The position numbers and the translations under genes were made by a program. Shown piece by piece: positions 32,646 through 43,199 of a DNA stretch of 64,000 nucleotides. The DNA comes from Macrothele yani (lineage: Eukaryota; Arthropoda; Arachnida; Araneae; Macrothelidae). Location: the NCBI GenBank assembly GCA_039090855.1, contig CM077005.1, positions 16,345,921 through 16,409,920 of the forward strand, read 5' to 3'. Each line of letters opens with the position of its first letter. Position 1 is the first letter of the stretch. Under the pieces are notes generated by a model. The model was not told where the DNA came from. It made no database searches and saw only the letters and a program-made list of their open reading frames with translations.

Positions 32646-34120
32646 ATGTCAGCTACCCAGAAGGGTAGAGTGAAACCTAATGGGTCAGTCCCCAAAACGT
32701 CCGGGTCAACCCGGACGCAGAAGGTAGCGACAGAAGCACTACCAAGCCCTGTCGGCAGTGCTAAAGGGCTTAGCCCCTCTTCCGAGAACAGCCGGAAGGT
32801 AGAGCCCAATGCCAGGGGAAAACCGTCAAAGACGCTTCCCCCAGCGAAGGGCTCTAAAGCCGCTACACCCACGAAGGGAGCCTCGACTGAGCATTCTCAG
32901 TCAGCTAGCGGTGTAAGCACCCCCTTGCCAGTTCCGCCCATGGTAAGGAAGGGTAAAACACCACCCCAGCCCGAACCCTCTCTGGCTCCTGAGGGGTCGT
33001 CCGCGGGTTGCCCAGATGCTTCCTTGGTGGGAAGCACACATCCCAGGACACCCCCGGTGCTTACACCCGAGGCGTTTGTCAGCCATATTTTCAACCTCCC
33101 TGGGAAGTTGAGTCCGTTCTCTTGGACTCACGGGTCACTTCCTCCGGGAGAGAAAAGGTGAAAGCTGCCCTGAGCAGTATTAAGAAGGCTTGTTACGAGC
33201 AAGCAGCACGGGTAGCCTATGTCGAAGGCAGGCTGTCCGTGCGGGAGGAGTCGGGCTGCGAAGCCGACGCGAAAGTGGTTTCCTACGCCGAAGTGGCTAG
33301 GAAGGGGGCTAGCAAGGCGAAAGGGCCTTCGCCCGCCCCGATTGAGATTAAAAAGAAGAAGGTAAAGTCGGGAGACAGGAGACACGTGCTTTTAGTCTAC
33401 CCGACAGTTGAGAGTGCGTCCTCAGAGGACACAAAGAAGACCCTGAAAACTGCAGTAAACCCAACTAAACTGCAGATAGGGGTCAAGAGCTTTCGGAGCA
33501 TAAGGAAAGGTGGGGTCGCGGTGGAGTGTTCCCATCCCGGGGAGCTCGACCGCCTTGCCCAGGAGTTGAGAAGCAATCCGCTGACCAAGGATTGCACACT
33601 CCCCACGGCCCCACGAAAGAGAAACCCCAGGTTGATAGTCTAAGGGGTCGACGGGGATCTCTCAGGAAAAGAGTTCGAGCAGGCGGTTTGCGGGCAGAAC
33701 CCAGAGCTGGAGAACGGGTTCAAAGCCTGTTTTCCCATCAAGGGCAAGGGAGGTAGGGTCCACTGGGTGGCAGACGTGGAACCCAAGGCCTTCAAGCACT
33801 TGGTGAGGGGGAAGACACTGAACTTGGGTTGGTCAGTGCTCCGCCTAAAGGAATTTTTGAGGGAGGTCAGGTGCTTTCGGTGTAATGGCTTCGGTCATTT
33901 CCGAGGCAACTGCCCCGAGACAGAAGCAAGGTGCGGCAATTGTGGTGAAGTTGGGCACCAGCACCACCAGTGTGCAGCCGCACCGAAATGTAGCAACTGC
34001 AATGCTGCGAATGCCAAGTTCCGCCTGAAACTGGACGTCTCACACTCCAGCTTCAGTAAGACATGCCTTAGTCTTATTAGGGAACTTGAGCTAAGGAAGA
34101 GTCGAGTCAACTATTGTTGA
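32646..34120 (+). pseudogene. LINE ORF1 (gag-like) of copy 2
   Basis: The ATG at 32646 begins MSATQKGRVKPNG. The first frame stays open to about 33105 (HPRTPPVLTPEAFVSHIF), then shifts by one base at the GGGAAGTTGAGTCC site. From there to 33643 it reads SGREKVKAALSSIKKA, SYAEVARKGASKAK, HVLLVYPTVESASSED and KGGVAVE, and stops at a TAA at 33641-33643, the same place as in copy 1. The frame then resumes to 34120: WVADVEPKAFKHLV, then CFRCNGFGHFRGNC, CGNCGEVGHQHHQC and KCSNC, with all three zinc clusters intact. One frameshift and one stop make it inactive as a single protein. Confidence 0.85.
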
Positions 34121-34625
34121 CGGATGGTAGTACCCTTGGAGGTACGCAGCTCTCGACATTGAGTTTTTTTTTCGGTCTATTGACCAAGGTGTTTGAGATG
34201 ACCCTGGCCCGGGGTCATCACCACAGCACTGGCCCTAGCGCTGTGGACAATGTTGTTTTTGTGATGTGTTTTAATATTTCTCAGTGTTTGAATATTGTGA
34301 GAGGGATGTATGAGACCCTCATAGTGAAATGTGCATGTGTTTGTATTTACTCAGATGCCTAATAATGCTTGCCCCAACTGCCCATAGCACGTCGCACACA
34401 CGGGTTGTGACAGAAGGGTGTAAGGTACCGGTCCCGTGGGGGAGGCAGATCCCCACAGGTCTCTAGACCGAATCTGTCCGAGTGGAAGACTGTGGTTTCC
34501 GGTGACTGACGGGCTGGCTATGGCAGCGCCGTCAGGGATCCTTGAATCCCAAAACTTTCGAGAGAGTTCAACGTTTCCCTGCGAAGTCAACACTTTGACG
34601 GTGCAGGTAAAGTCATCAGCTAGTG

Positions 34626-34638
34626 TTACCTTTTCTGA
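34626..34638 (+). repeat. 13-bp target-site duplication, right, LINE copy 2
   Basis: Exact repeat of 32215-32227. Confidence 0.95.
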
Positions 34639-35120
34639 ACGCTCACTCCGGTGGGATTTTCCAACAGGACAACGCTCGTCCGCATACTGCTGTTGTCTCG
34701 AGAGCTTGCCTTCAAGACACTGACACTCTGCCATGGCCAGCTGCATCGCGAGACTTTCGCCGATTGAAAATGTGTGGGACGCTATTGGACGCGCTATCCT
34801 CATCCCACCCCTACCACACAATCTGCAGGAACTGCGTGAGAAAATTTAGCTGCATGGGGTGGCTTATCCCGGGACACCATTAGGAACCTGTACAACTCCA
34901 TGCCGAAACGTATAGCATGCTGTGTGAGCAAACATGGCAGCCCGGCGCCATACTGAGAGACACTACTTATTGGCGTGTAGCTCAATAAATATTGCCCATT
35001 TCAGTCTCAATGTCTAATCATTTATTGTTCCTGATAACCTTTACCTTCCTCCCGAATAGCATTGCAATACGACACGTCCTTCTGGGTGCAAATATTATTT
35101 TTTTTTACAATGAGTGTACT

Positions 35121-35610
35121 TTAGTTAGTCGTATGTAATTACGGTACAGAGAAACCTATTTGTGAGATGTAGACTCCTCACATGCACGTAAGGAATTATT
35201 TAAAACAAGAGAGAGGCAAACCCCCGTCTTTGGTAGATTTTTGAGAATGTGGAAATAGCTTCCATTTGCTTTGTACTGGTGTAGTGGGCTCGCCATTCTC
35301 ACCTTTATTTGTAGCCTATATTAGGACGATCAAAAGATTCCGTATGCAGACAGTGTAGAAGCCAAAAAATAAGGACAAAGTGAGTCGTGGATTCTATGTG
35401 TTCTCTGCGTGCTGGTTGAGTGCTGTTGTGGTGACTCCACGCAGTGGCAGGCTGGGTTGGATGGACCTTTCGCGGGGCCGGGGGTGAAATTTTATTGAGG
35501 GGCCGCAGGGCAAAATCTCGTTGCCTAGGAAATCTCATATTTTAATAAAGTTGTTACGTGAAAAATGTCCGTAAAGAACACACGCCATGTGAAAATCACA
35601 AATTTGCCGG
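35121..35610. other. No gene recognised
   Basis: AT-rich, with a GC-rich patch at 35430-35520 (GGGGCCGGGGGTGAAATTTT) that looks like the subterminal part of a DNA element; no partner identified. Confidence 0.35.
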
Positions 35611-35680
35611 TGATGGAGGGTGAACTCGTATTCCTTTGCTCCGGAGTCGAATGCTTTACCAATTAAGCTACATTGATGGA
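35611..35680 (-). tRNA. tRNA-like pseudogene (Arg CCG-like)
   Basis: The 70-nt minus-strand sequence starts TCCATCA and ends TGATGGA-compatible, has a D-arm-like GCTTAATTGGTAAAGC (A box), an anticodon loop CTCCGGA, and a weak T arm (GAGTTCACCCTC, expected GGTTCGAATCC). The decayed anticodon stem and B box argue against function. It may be a tRNA-derived repeat head. Confidence 0.35.
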
Positions 35681-36980
35681 ATTTATCACTGTAACTTTGC
35701 CGTCTTGACATGTGCTTCACCTCTGTAGTACATCATAACGAAAACTATCATAAAGACAAAATGATTATCTCAAAGAAGTATTTGCTTTAAGAAAAAGGCC
35801 ATAATATGGATTGAAAGTTCAGAGAGAGATAGCGAGTAAAAACCGTTAAATTCTACGGTTTTCTTTCCTGGGAGATGGGGTTGCGGTTGTATTGTGACCC
35901 TTATAAAAACTCCCTCACAAAATTGAAAAAAAAAGATACCGGCGTAGTGAAATTTTAGATTGCGGATATTTTTGTGTAGGGAATAATAAGGATCCCTCTA
36001 AAAAAAATTCATATTAATAGTTTTTTACTCCTGATACATTTTTAGTGACTGATTTTTAATACAAAATGGAGTAATTGACAAATTAGTGACTTTTTAAGCT
36101 TTTTTACGCGCTCATACAGTATATGAAAATTGCGTTTATTAAATTTCTGGTAATGTTTTTTAGGTCACTGAATAATTGGCCTTGTAACCCGAAACCAACT
36201 TTTTTCTTTTTATTTCTTTAAATTTAAGTAACTGGTTTGCACACAAATTGTTAAATTTATAAAAGTAATGGCCGCAAAACGATGAAATTTAATTTGCTAT
36301 TTCATGAATAAGGAAAATATGAAGGTGGTTACAATAATCACTTGAAATCTGCAAATCTCAGTATTTGTACGGCAAAGGGGATAACCTTTCGAAAATGGGG
36401 GGATTTGAAACAACAGCAAAAAAACTAAAAAAAAAAAACATTTTTTACGGGCCTCGAGCCCCAAAACTTACATACACCCACCCGAATAGTAATTATGAAA
36501 AAATTCTATTGATTTTTTTCCGTAAACAGTTGGGCCCCTTCAAGGCGCGGGGCCTGGGGCGACCGCCCCGGTTGCCATTAGCTGGCCCTAGTGGCAGGAT
36601 TATTTTGGAGACAGAATTTTTCTATGATGAGCAGTGATGTACATGATTTTGCTGTGACGCGCAGTGCTGTCTTAAGCAATGCTTCAGTGGAGTTGAGGGT
36701 TTTTTAAGAGCAACAGAGAAAGAGACAAACCACAGGGCAAGAACACTAGCTCTGTAACACTAAATTCAGCTTACGAGACGCAGATGGTCTGAGCGTTCAA
36801 TTCATCTCCACGTTCACCCGGCGTATAGAGTATTGCCAACTCTTGAAAAGAAACTATGGATAAAAATCAAAATAAATAAAAATATGAACCGTATGCACCG
36901 GATGAAAACTAAATATTTGTGTCTTTCAGGGCAGGCGGCAACGAGTGGCGTCGAGAAGACGAAGCAGGTGACAGTCCGGG
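35681..36980. other. No gene recognised
   Basis: AT-rich DNA with a GC-rich stretch at 36530-36600 (GCGGGGCCTGGGGCGACCGC), again resembling a DNA-element end. No domain in any frame. Confidence 0.35.
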
Positions 36981-37032
36981 TGGCTTCCGCCGCTTGGACA
37001 AGCCACGTGGAGCCTTCGGAGCTTCTCTCTTT

Positions 37033-38472
37033 TCAGTGCGGGAACGGGGTCGCGTCCGACCCCTCACTCAAGGTGTGGTCACTAACACTCAGGTAAGCGG
37101 TATCGGTATCCGCGTTAGAGGTCTCGGTATCAGACATATTTCTACCATTAACATCTGGAACGTTGGTAGGAGGGTCAGGAGCCTTGAAAGGGGTGTTCGA
37201 TGACAGGGCAGGATAATTTTCCTCGGAGGCTAGAGGTGGAGAGGAAGCTGACTGAAAAGTAGCCTCCAGACGGGAAGGATCATCAGTTGTCAAAAGTATA
37301 GAAGAAGCTCCAGTAGGCGGGTGTAGAGGACCCACTCGGGCGTCAGGCGGAGCAGAAGTCGGTGCTCCGTAGGACACTGACTTCTGCTCACAGTGCTCCG
37401 TAGGACACTGTGTGTAACGATGTCCAATCTCCTTGCAGCGACTGCAATGATATTCCGTCAATAGATCAATATGCCGGATCTGGTCTTTGCACTTGACTGT
37501 GAATTGTGTTGGGAGCTGTGCAATAGCTTCCTGAGTTGGAAATACGACTCTTGCGACTCGACGAGCACCACGAATAAAGTCATGCTGCGGGTCATTCTTC
37601 GCTGCTGAGTGGGTAAAAATTCCCCCAACGACTCGCCCCAGAGACTATAGCACAGCATACAACATGAGGTCATTTATCTCTGGGGGAACAGGATAAAACG
37701 AGACGTTCACAGGTGTTTGGGCGACAGGCTCAGGAGAAAGTTGACGATCACCGACGGTTAGACCGGTCGCCAGGAGAGTCTGTGCATATTCAACTTTGGC
37801 AAGATAGACAACAACTGTCCGGCCACGCCGGTACATATGCGAAATGTCTCCAAGTGAAAACCTCTGGATAATGGCGTCCGCGTAAATTCTCATCGGAGTA
37901 TCCGGGAGAGCCTCGAAACTAACTCTCTTCGCCAGGTTTTCAAAGAAAGTATTTTCTGCTGAAGAGTCAGCTGGGATTTCAAGAAAAATGGATTTACCAT
38001 CTTAACGAATATAGTTATGCAACGCCTGAGTGCCCGCATACGGCATCTTGGGCTGATGACGTGGCGCAGAAGAGGCAGCGATAGCAGAATACGTGTTCAA
38101 AGGCTCAAAGGGCATCGAGGAGCTCGTGGAGGCTGAAACTCCAGAAGTATCCATGACGTTATCACTATGAGTAGAAGCTGAAGAATTCATGTGGGCAGAG
38201 GAAGGCAACGGGTTGACACCTGCAGGATTGCTGAACACACCACCCGGAGAAGGAAGAGTGCCATAGCGAGCTGAGGAAGACAGCGTAGTAACGCCGACAT
38301 CAGAAGAAGTAGAAGTAGATAATGATGATGATGATTGATGACCGGAAGTGAGGGCTGAAATCTTTCCCTCGCTCCCGGAAGCCGCCATTTGCAATGGCGA
38401 CGAATCAAGCCACGCCGACCGACGGGGTCGAAACGTAAACAACACAGAAAACTTGAAAGGAAAGCAACTCAC
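37033..38472 (-). pseudogene. Second LINE gag-like ORF1, broken
   Basis: Minus-strand frame from 38472 down. A Ser/Thr-rich N-terminus (MAASGSEGKISALTSG at 38388 is a likely start) leads to LNTYSAIAASSAPRHQPKMP and an in-frame TAA at 38002. It continues in the same frame with IFLEIPADSSAENTFF, YADAIIQRFSLGDISHMYRR, TVVVYLAKVEYAQTLLATGL. A frameshifted stretch follows (37673-37458), then the original frame resumes with a zinc knuckle CSRCKEIGHRYTQC (37450-37410), a Pro/Ser-rich tail and a stop at 37033. Order and zinc knuckle fit a LINE ORF1 RNA-binding protein, unrelated in sequence to the 29549-34625 family. No ORF2 lies downstream (below 37033). Confidence 0.65.
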
Positions 38473-38589
38473 CCACTTGAAAGCAGACTCAAACGGAACA
38501 CTGACCTTTCACGGAATGACGAATGTAGACAGGAACGAGAACACACTCAGGAAATGTACAAAACAAGCCCAATATTCACGGAGCTAACG

Positions 38590-38772
38590 ACACGCACACG
38601 ACAACCCAACAGGGAGGACCTGCTGTTGACATTATGGTACCACATATACACTAGGATTCCTGTCGCGTCCTCATCGAATCGATGCCTTGCCGAGTGACCG
38701 CGGTTTTGCTACCTACAGGGGGACCTACAGTTTATTAGATAGGTGGTCATAATGTAATGACTCATCAGTGTA
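38590..38772 (-). mobile_element. Terminal fragment of a Tc1-like element
   Basis: Read on the minus strand: GATGAGTCATTACATTATGA, CCACCT, GTAGGTCCCCCT, GGCAAGGCAT, GTGGTACC and CAGCAGGTCC, in the order found at the ends of a widespread animal Tc1-like family. It directly adjoins the ORF1 fragment upstream of its N-terminus. No transposase remains. Confidence 0.55.
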
Positions 38773-39082
38773 TATACAGTATCATTTTGGGTTGTGACAG
38801 TGTTTTTCTCCAACATTTGGACTTAGTGTGCTTGGTGTAATAATTATAAATTTTTTTGGGAAATGTGAACTTTATTTATGAAGGAAAAATATTTAACACA
38901 TTTTGGATTGAAATATGAAGTAGAGAGGGAACGAAAAAGAGTGAAACCCACGGTTGATTATAAGCTAAGAAACATCTGCTATAAGGAAGAATAAGAACAA
39001 CGAATTCGTGACAATGTTGCGGCAATTAGAAAAGGGAGACAAAGGGAAAGTCGCACAGGGCGGTCTTTGGCTAGCGCCGGCC
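38773..39082. other. No gene recognised
   Basis: The plus strand around 38925-39065 translates to ERERKRVKPTVDYKLRNICY and RDNVAAIRKGRQRES, with stops between, possibly a decayed coding piece. It ends in GCTAGCGCCGGCCCTG, which resembles a hAT-type CAGGGCCGGCGCTAGC end. Confidence 0.3.
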
Positions 39083-39178
39083 CTGCATCCATGCCTTACC
39101 AAGGGTTCGAACCCAGACCCATTCCTGGGCGAATGATCATAAGCCAGCGCTTAGACCACTGCGCCATCGGGGCGGCCC
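39083..39178 (-). mobile_element. SINE family 1, head fragment
   Basis: From CATCCATGCC to GCCATCGGGGCGGC; head only, with B box as GGTTCGAACCC. An isolated copy, 11 kb from the SINE cluster. Confidence 0.8.
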
Positions 39179-39809
39179 CTTTCCTTTCTCGAATTCCAAA
39201 TTGAAGCCCTGTCCCTTTGGGCTCATATCCCGTACTTCAGTCTGCTTTTGCCAATAGCAGTTGAATATGTACTTTGGGGCTTACAGTTGCACGAATTCTG
39301 GAACTGCAGTTTTGGAAAGACTGTTTCAACTACAATAAAAAGAACTTTTCCATTTGAAAGTAATAAAACAAAAATTGATCTTCACATTCTTTAATGTCTC
39401 TCACGTTATAAATTTACACTGAAATTCTTACAATTCTGGACACTGTCGATTTTCTCAAGAGATTGTTTTATAGCAATAGGCAAGGGTTGAAAAAGAAATT
39501 AATTTTCGACATATTAGTATTTCCGTTTTCACTCAAAGTGAAGAAGCTACACAAATTCCGAATTCAGTTAAAGCAGCAAAATTCGTAAGAATGGAATAAA
39601 GTCTTCGATAGTTTCTCTCAGAGAAAGTACCTTGTGTGTTTCTATAGCAACGGAAGTAATTTTGTTCTTACTCTAAATTTAACCAGCGAGCAGCGTCCAG
39701 GAAAATGAGTAAAATGTCGTTAATTGTGTAAAATGTTAATTGCTGTTATTGCCTCAATAAAAAAATTACAGCGATTTGTAGACTTGTGTTAAAAAGATGT
39801 TTAAAAAGC
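39179..39809. other. No gene recognised
   Basis: AT-rich intergenic sequence; nothing identifiable. Confidence 0.35.
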
Positions 39810-40017
39810 ACACTGATGTCCAAAATTAAGGTCACAAACACATATTCTGTGATATCTTGAAAACTAAAGGGGTTTATTGCAATAAAATTCGGTACACAGA
39901 TGCTTCATATTATGAGACATGCAATAACAACATGAACAGGAGGTAAATTGCGTACGATATGCAAATTAGACCAAAAACGGTCCAAACATGATGCATCATA
40001 TCTTGGGAACGGTCCGG

Positions 40018-41095
40018 CTAATAGGGAGTGTGGTCATCTCGCACAGCTTTACAAGTCGCACAACGAGGCCTTATATTGTAAATGAGGTTGTTGATAACAG
40101 CTCGTGACAACAAATCCCATTCTTCTAAAAGCGCGGAATTTAACGCCTGGAGGGTCCTGGGAGGGGTTGACGTCGTGCAATGGCTCTCTCTAGAGCATCC
40201 CAAACATGCTCTAGGGAGAGCCATGGTCCGGCGACTTCGCTGGCCACACCATACGGTGAACATCCTCTCCCTCCAGAAAATCGTCGACAAGCTGAGCTCT
40301 GTGTGGCTTCTCGTTATCGTCCATAAAAATGAAGATCGGTTCTACAGCTCCCCGGAAAAGCTTCACATAAGGGTCAAGGAGCTCAACCCTATAGCGCTGT
40401 GCGGTCGCAGTGCCCCCATACGATACATGCAGTGGTATACGGCCGTCCAACATGATGCCTACCCACACAAAGATCCACTTCCACCAAAGTGGTCGATTTC
40501 CCTTATGTTGGAGGGATGATAGCTGGCCCCACGTTGTCTCCAGATGAAGACTCGTCGAGAATCATTTTGTGTACTGAATCTCGACTCATCACAGAAAAGT
40601 ACACGGCCCCAATCTTGCTTTGTCGAAGAAAGATGTGTTTGGCTCCAAGACAGATAGGCTCTCTTCTGCGATCTGGTGAGGGGGACACACACCACTGGTA
40701 GCCGAGCGTAAAGGGCCTTCTCTGCCAGGCGTCTGTATACAGTTTGCCTCGAAATTTTTGTTCCAGTCGCAGCAGCGAGGTCCTGAGAGAGGTCTCTATC
40801 TGTCATCCGTCTATGGCGTTTGGCAGTTAATGCCACGTAACGATCCTCCACAGGTGCCGTGGCTCTTGGCAGGGCCTCTTGGTGATGGTACCCGTTTTCC
40901 GGAATTGGTGCCATAACCTGGATACCACCTTTCCTGACACCTGTAACCATCCAGCAACCTCCGCTTGATACTGGCCAGCTTCAAGCCTGCCGATGGCTCT
41001 CCACCCTCAGTCAATCGTCTAAACGATTCCGAGCACTTATTCCAACTGAAATCAGTCAATCTTGTGATTTTTCTTGCAAGAAACACAACTATGAA
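40018..41095 (-). pseudogene. Tc1-like transposase, two or more frameshifts
   Basis: From about 41095 on the minus strand: FLARKITRLTDFSWNKCSES, a stretch with RRLLDGYRCQERWYPGYG, then in a second frame (40950) YVALTAKRHRRMTDRDLSQD, KISRQTVYRRLAEKALYARL, WGRVLFCDESRFSTQNDSRR (first catalytic Asp in CDESRF), a frameshift near 40460, IFIFMDDNEKPHRAQLVDDF (second Asp in MDDN) and AKSPDHGSP, after which a shift destroys the EHVWD block that holds the catalytic Glu. The C-terminus resumes to 40018. Near full length, but inactive. Confidence 0.85.
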
Positions 41096-41159
41096 GACGA
41101 AATTCGCAGATGCAGAAAACGGTCATTTTCACGTTCCCTTACGAAACTCACCCTGTTAA

Positions 41160-41735
41160 CCGTTTAACAAACAGTGGATGCTAACATTAGATTCGCACTA
41201 TCGATACACAAGAACACGAACGGAAGGTTCAAACATTGGGGCAGCTCCAATCGTTCATACCTAACATACGGTTAACGTGTGTTGCCTCTAACACAGATTT
41301 AGTCGACTGCGTGTATGCTGCAGACAGCTCTTTCAGCCGAGAAAAGGCGTGACGCCGTAGGTCCAGCTGTCTTTGAAAGTAGGGAGGAGCAGAAGCCCCA
41401 AAGGAAAGATCAGAATGAAAAGGAGGTGAAGATAAGAATAAGAGTGTATACATCGCTTAAATGCTGAATGCTAAGTGATGAAGCAAACTAAGTCTTTTCG
41501 GGCGAAGAATCGCAACATTGAACCATTTATTAGTGCAAAAAGTTTGATTAAATAGAATGCTTCTGGCACCGTGTTGACTTAATATGATTAATTAGGTGGA
41601 AGGTAATTTAATATTTTCGGCAGAGGAGAAAAATCATTGATTCATGATTCTTGCCAGTTTAATTTATTTCAGAAATTCAAAAATTCCAGGGTATAGTTAT
41701 TATATTATGTACATGTATTATATATATTATATGGA
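41160..41735. other. Unexplained sequence inside the Tc1 element
   Basis: A minus-strand stretch at 41380-41230 (HAFSRLKELSAAYTQSTKSV then LEATHVNRML) follows a TTTCAAAG possible acceptor and might be a captured or host exon. A similar LEAT word occurs in the minus-strand frame at 44472-44390, with an AAAAG|GTACGT donor-like end. I cannot assign either. Confidence 0.25.
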
Positions 41736-42640
41736 GTCATTTTGGAGGGGTTTGGCCATAACTCACCACGCTGTCCAAGCGGGTGGTTGAGTGTGGGATA
41801 GCATTTCCTCTAATCCCGATGGTATAGTTATACCGCTATTGCCGGTCGTCAGAGACCCTTTAGTGGGAACAGGATGCACCACGAGAAGGCGGGGTTGACA
41901 TTTGTTAAGGAGAGGCTGTGGTATGTTGCGCATCACTTGACCTTACATCCTAAAAATGAACTTTCAGAAGACAAAAGTGATGTACAATGCTTTTACAAGA
42001 AATGAAGATTTATCGATTGATGGAGAAAAGCTGGATATAACTGATATCTACATTTATCTTGGACAGCAGATATCAAGTGAGGGTCACATTGACGAAGAAA
42101 TTAATCGGCGTATAAAACTTGGATGGAGAGCCTTTAGAAGAAACAGTACAATTTTCAAGAGCAATATGCCATTATGTCTTAAAAGAAAAGTGTTTGATCA
42201 ATGCATCCTACCAGTGCTTACGTATGCTGCAGAGACGTGGACATTAACTAAAAGAGACATAGAAAGGCTGCAGACAACTCAGAGAAGCATGGAGAGGTGC
42301 ATGCTTGTTGTAACCAGGAGAGATAAGAAGAGGAACTCGTGGATCAGAAAAAGGACAAAAGTGGAAGACATCGCGATCAGAGTAAAATACCTGAAATGGC
42401 AATGGGCTGGACATATTACCAGAAGGACAGACCATCGATGGACAGCCGAAATTTTAGATTGGGTTCCAAGGGACAGGAAAAGACCCAGAAGAAGACCACA
42501 TGGCAGATGCGTGGATGAAATTCGAAAGTATGCAGGAGTGACGTGGAGGAGACTGGCACAAGACGGACCGTTGTGGAAGAAACTTGGGGAGACCTTCGTC
42601 CAGCAGTGGATTGATAATGGTTGACAATGATGATGATGAT
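41736..42640 (+). pseudogene. RTE-clade LINE with inverted 5' segment
   Basis: 41736-41950 is the RTE leader in inverse orientation (same sequence and orientation as 50225-50440, where the RTE body runs the other way). It joins directly to the 3' part of ORF2 in plus orientation at 41955. That part (41956-42624) is open for 222 codons: MNFQKTKVMYNAFTRNEDLS, YLGQQISSEGHI, TLTKRDIERLQTTQRSM, and ends FVQQWIDNG. Domains upstream of the RT end are missing. The tail is GACAATGATGATGATGATG, then AT-rich DNA. Confidence 0.85.
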
Positions 42641-43199
42641 GACGATATATTATATTATATAGTATTATGTATTATTATATATTATTATATATTAAATATA
42701 TTATATGCCATCTTGCATGGGTTGTCTTAATAGTTTGTTAATTATAAATCCAGTTTCTGAAGGAGAATCATTTTATTGAAATATTCATTTGAGTTGACTT
42801 TAATTTTGTTGACTTGATTTATCTTGCTTGATTTGTTTGCGGAGGTTAAAGAAATACAGATTTATTGTCTGAATATTATATTTATTCTCTTTTATGGGCC
42901 TATTTGCACTTAGTAGCTTTATTCACACGTGTGATTTACATATGTGAAGAATACGCAAATTAAAAATATTAAGTATAAAAATTTTTTTATTCTCACATAT
43001 AAAGTTTCATGTGTGAAGAAAAACAAACTTATTCTGTTATAAGAATGTTCTAAATTTATTTTTTAATTATTAGTGCAATCCGTTTACTGCAATGTTTGTG
43101 TTAACAGTGTAATGCTATCGCTTACTGTAATATTCTCAATGTTAAGTTTAATTGTATCACTACTTGTATGTTACAATTGTCTAGGATTAAGGTTTTAGG

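Larger units (their letters stand above)
32228..34625 (+). mobile_element. ORF1-only LINE (HAL1-like), copy 2, 2398 bp
   Basis: It begins GACCAGTCACTCTGATACCG and ends AGTCATCAGCTAGTG. Layout equals copy 1, with about 146 bp more leader (32487-32632) and about 70 bp less just before GCTTGCCCCAACTGCCC. ORF1 and the 3' region are highly similar by eye. No ORF2. Inserted in the same Tc1 element and same orientation as copy 1, at an unrelated target sequence. Confidence 0.88.
29182..34890 (+). pseudogene. Tc1-like transposase in three pieces
   Basis: The start MPRRKVRK is followed by a stop, then FERWRIVGLREAGWSYRCIA, RHTGRADITIARCWRQW (paired-type helix-turn-helix) in 29182-29350. The middle piece has LQWCRARMSWSHSEWQPVIF and INESRF (expected DESRF, the first catalytic Asp, here Asn), then RSGVMV and a stop in place of W before GAI. 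The last piece has GGIFQQDNARPHTAVVSRAC (second Asp) and a disrupted C-terminus after DTLPWPA. Besides the two LINE insertions it carries at least three stops and frameshifts, so it was decaying independently. Confidence 0.8.
29182..35120 (+). mobile_element. Tc1-like transposon interrupted by two LINE insertions
   Basis: Three pieces, 29182-29548, 31866-32227 and 34639-35120, join into one Tc1-like element of about 1.2 kb once the LINEs and one copy of each target duplication are removed. The right end carries CCTTCTGGGTGCAAATATTA and ends TACAATGAGTGTA, a typical Tc1 3' terminus. The matching left terminus (TACACTCATTGTA) is not seen before 29182, so the left end is lost. Transposase remnants are described separately. 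Confidence 0.8.

Noticed and set aside
29549..34625. Tandem segmental duplication as the origin of the two LINE copies
   Set aside because: Each copy has its own different target duplication and the Tc1 sequence between them is not repeated, so they are independent insertions.
35430..36600. A DNA transposon bounded by GC-rich patches at 35440 and 36600
   Set aside because: The two patches look like element ends, but they do not form inverted repeats and no target duplication is visible.
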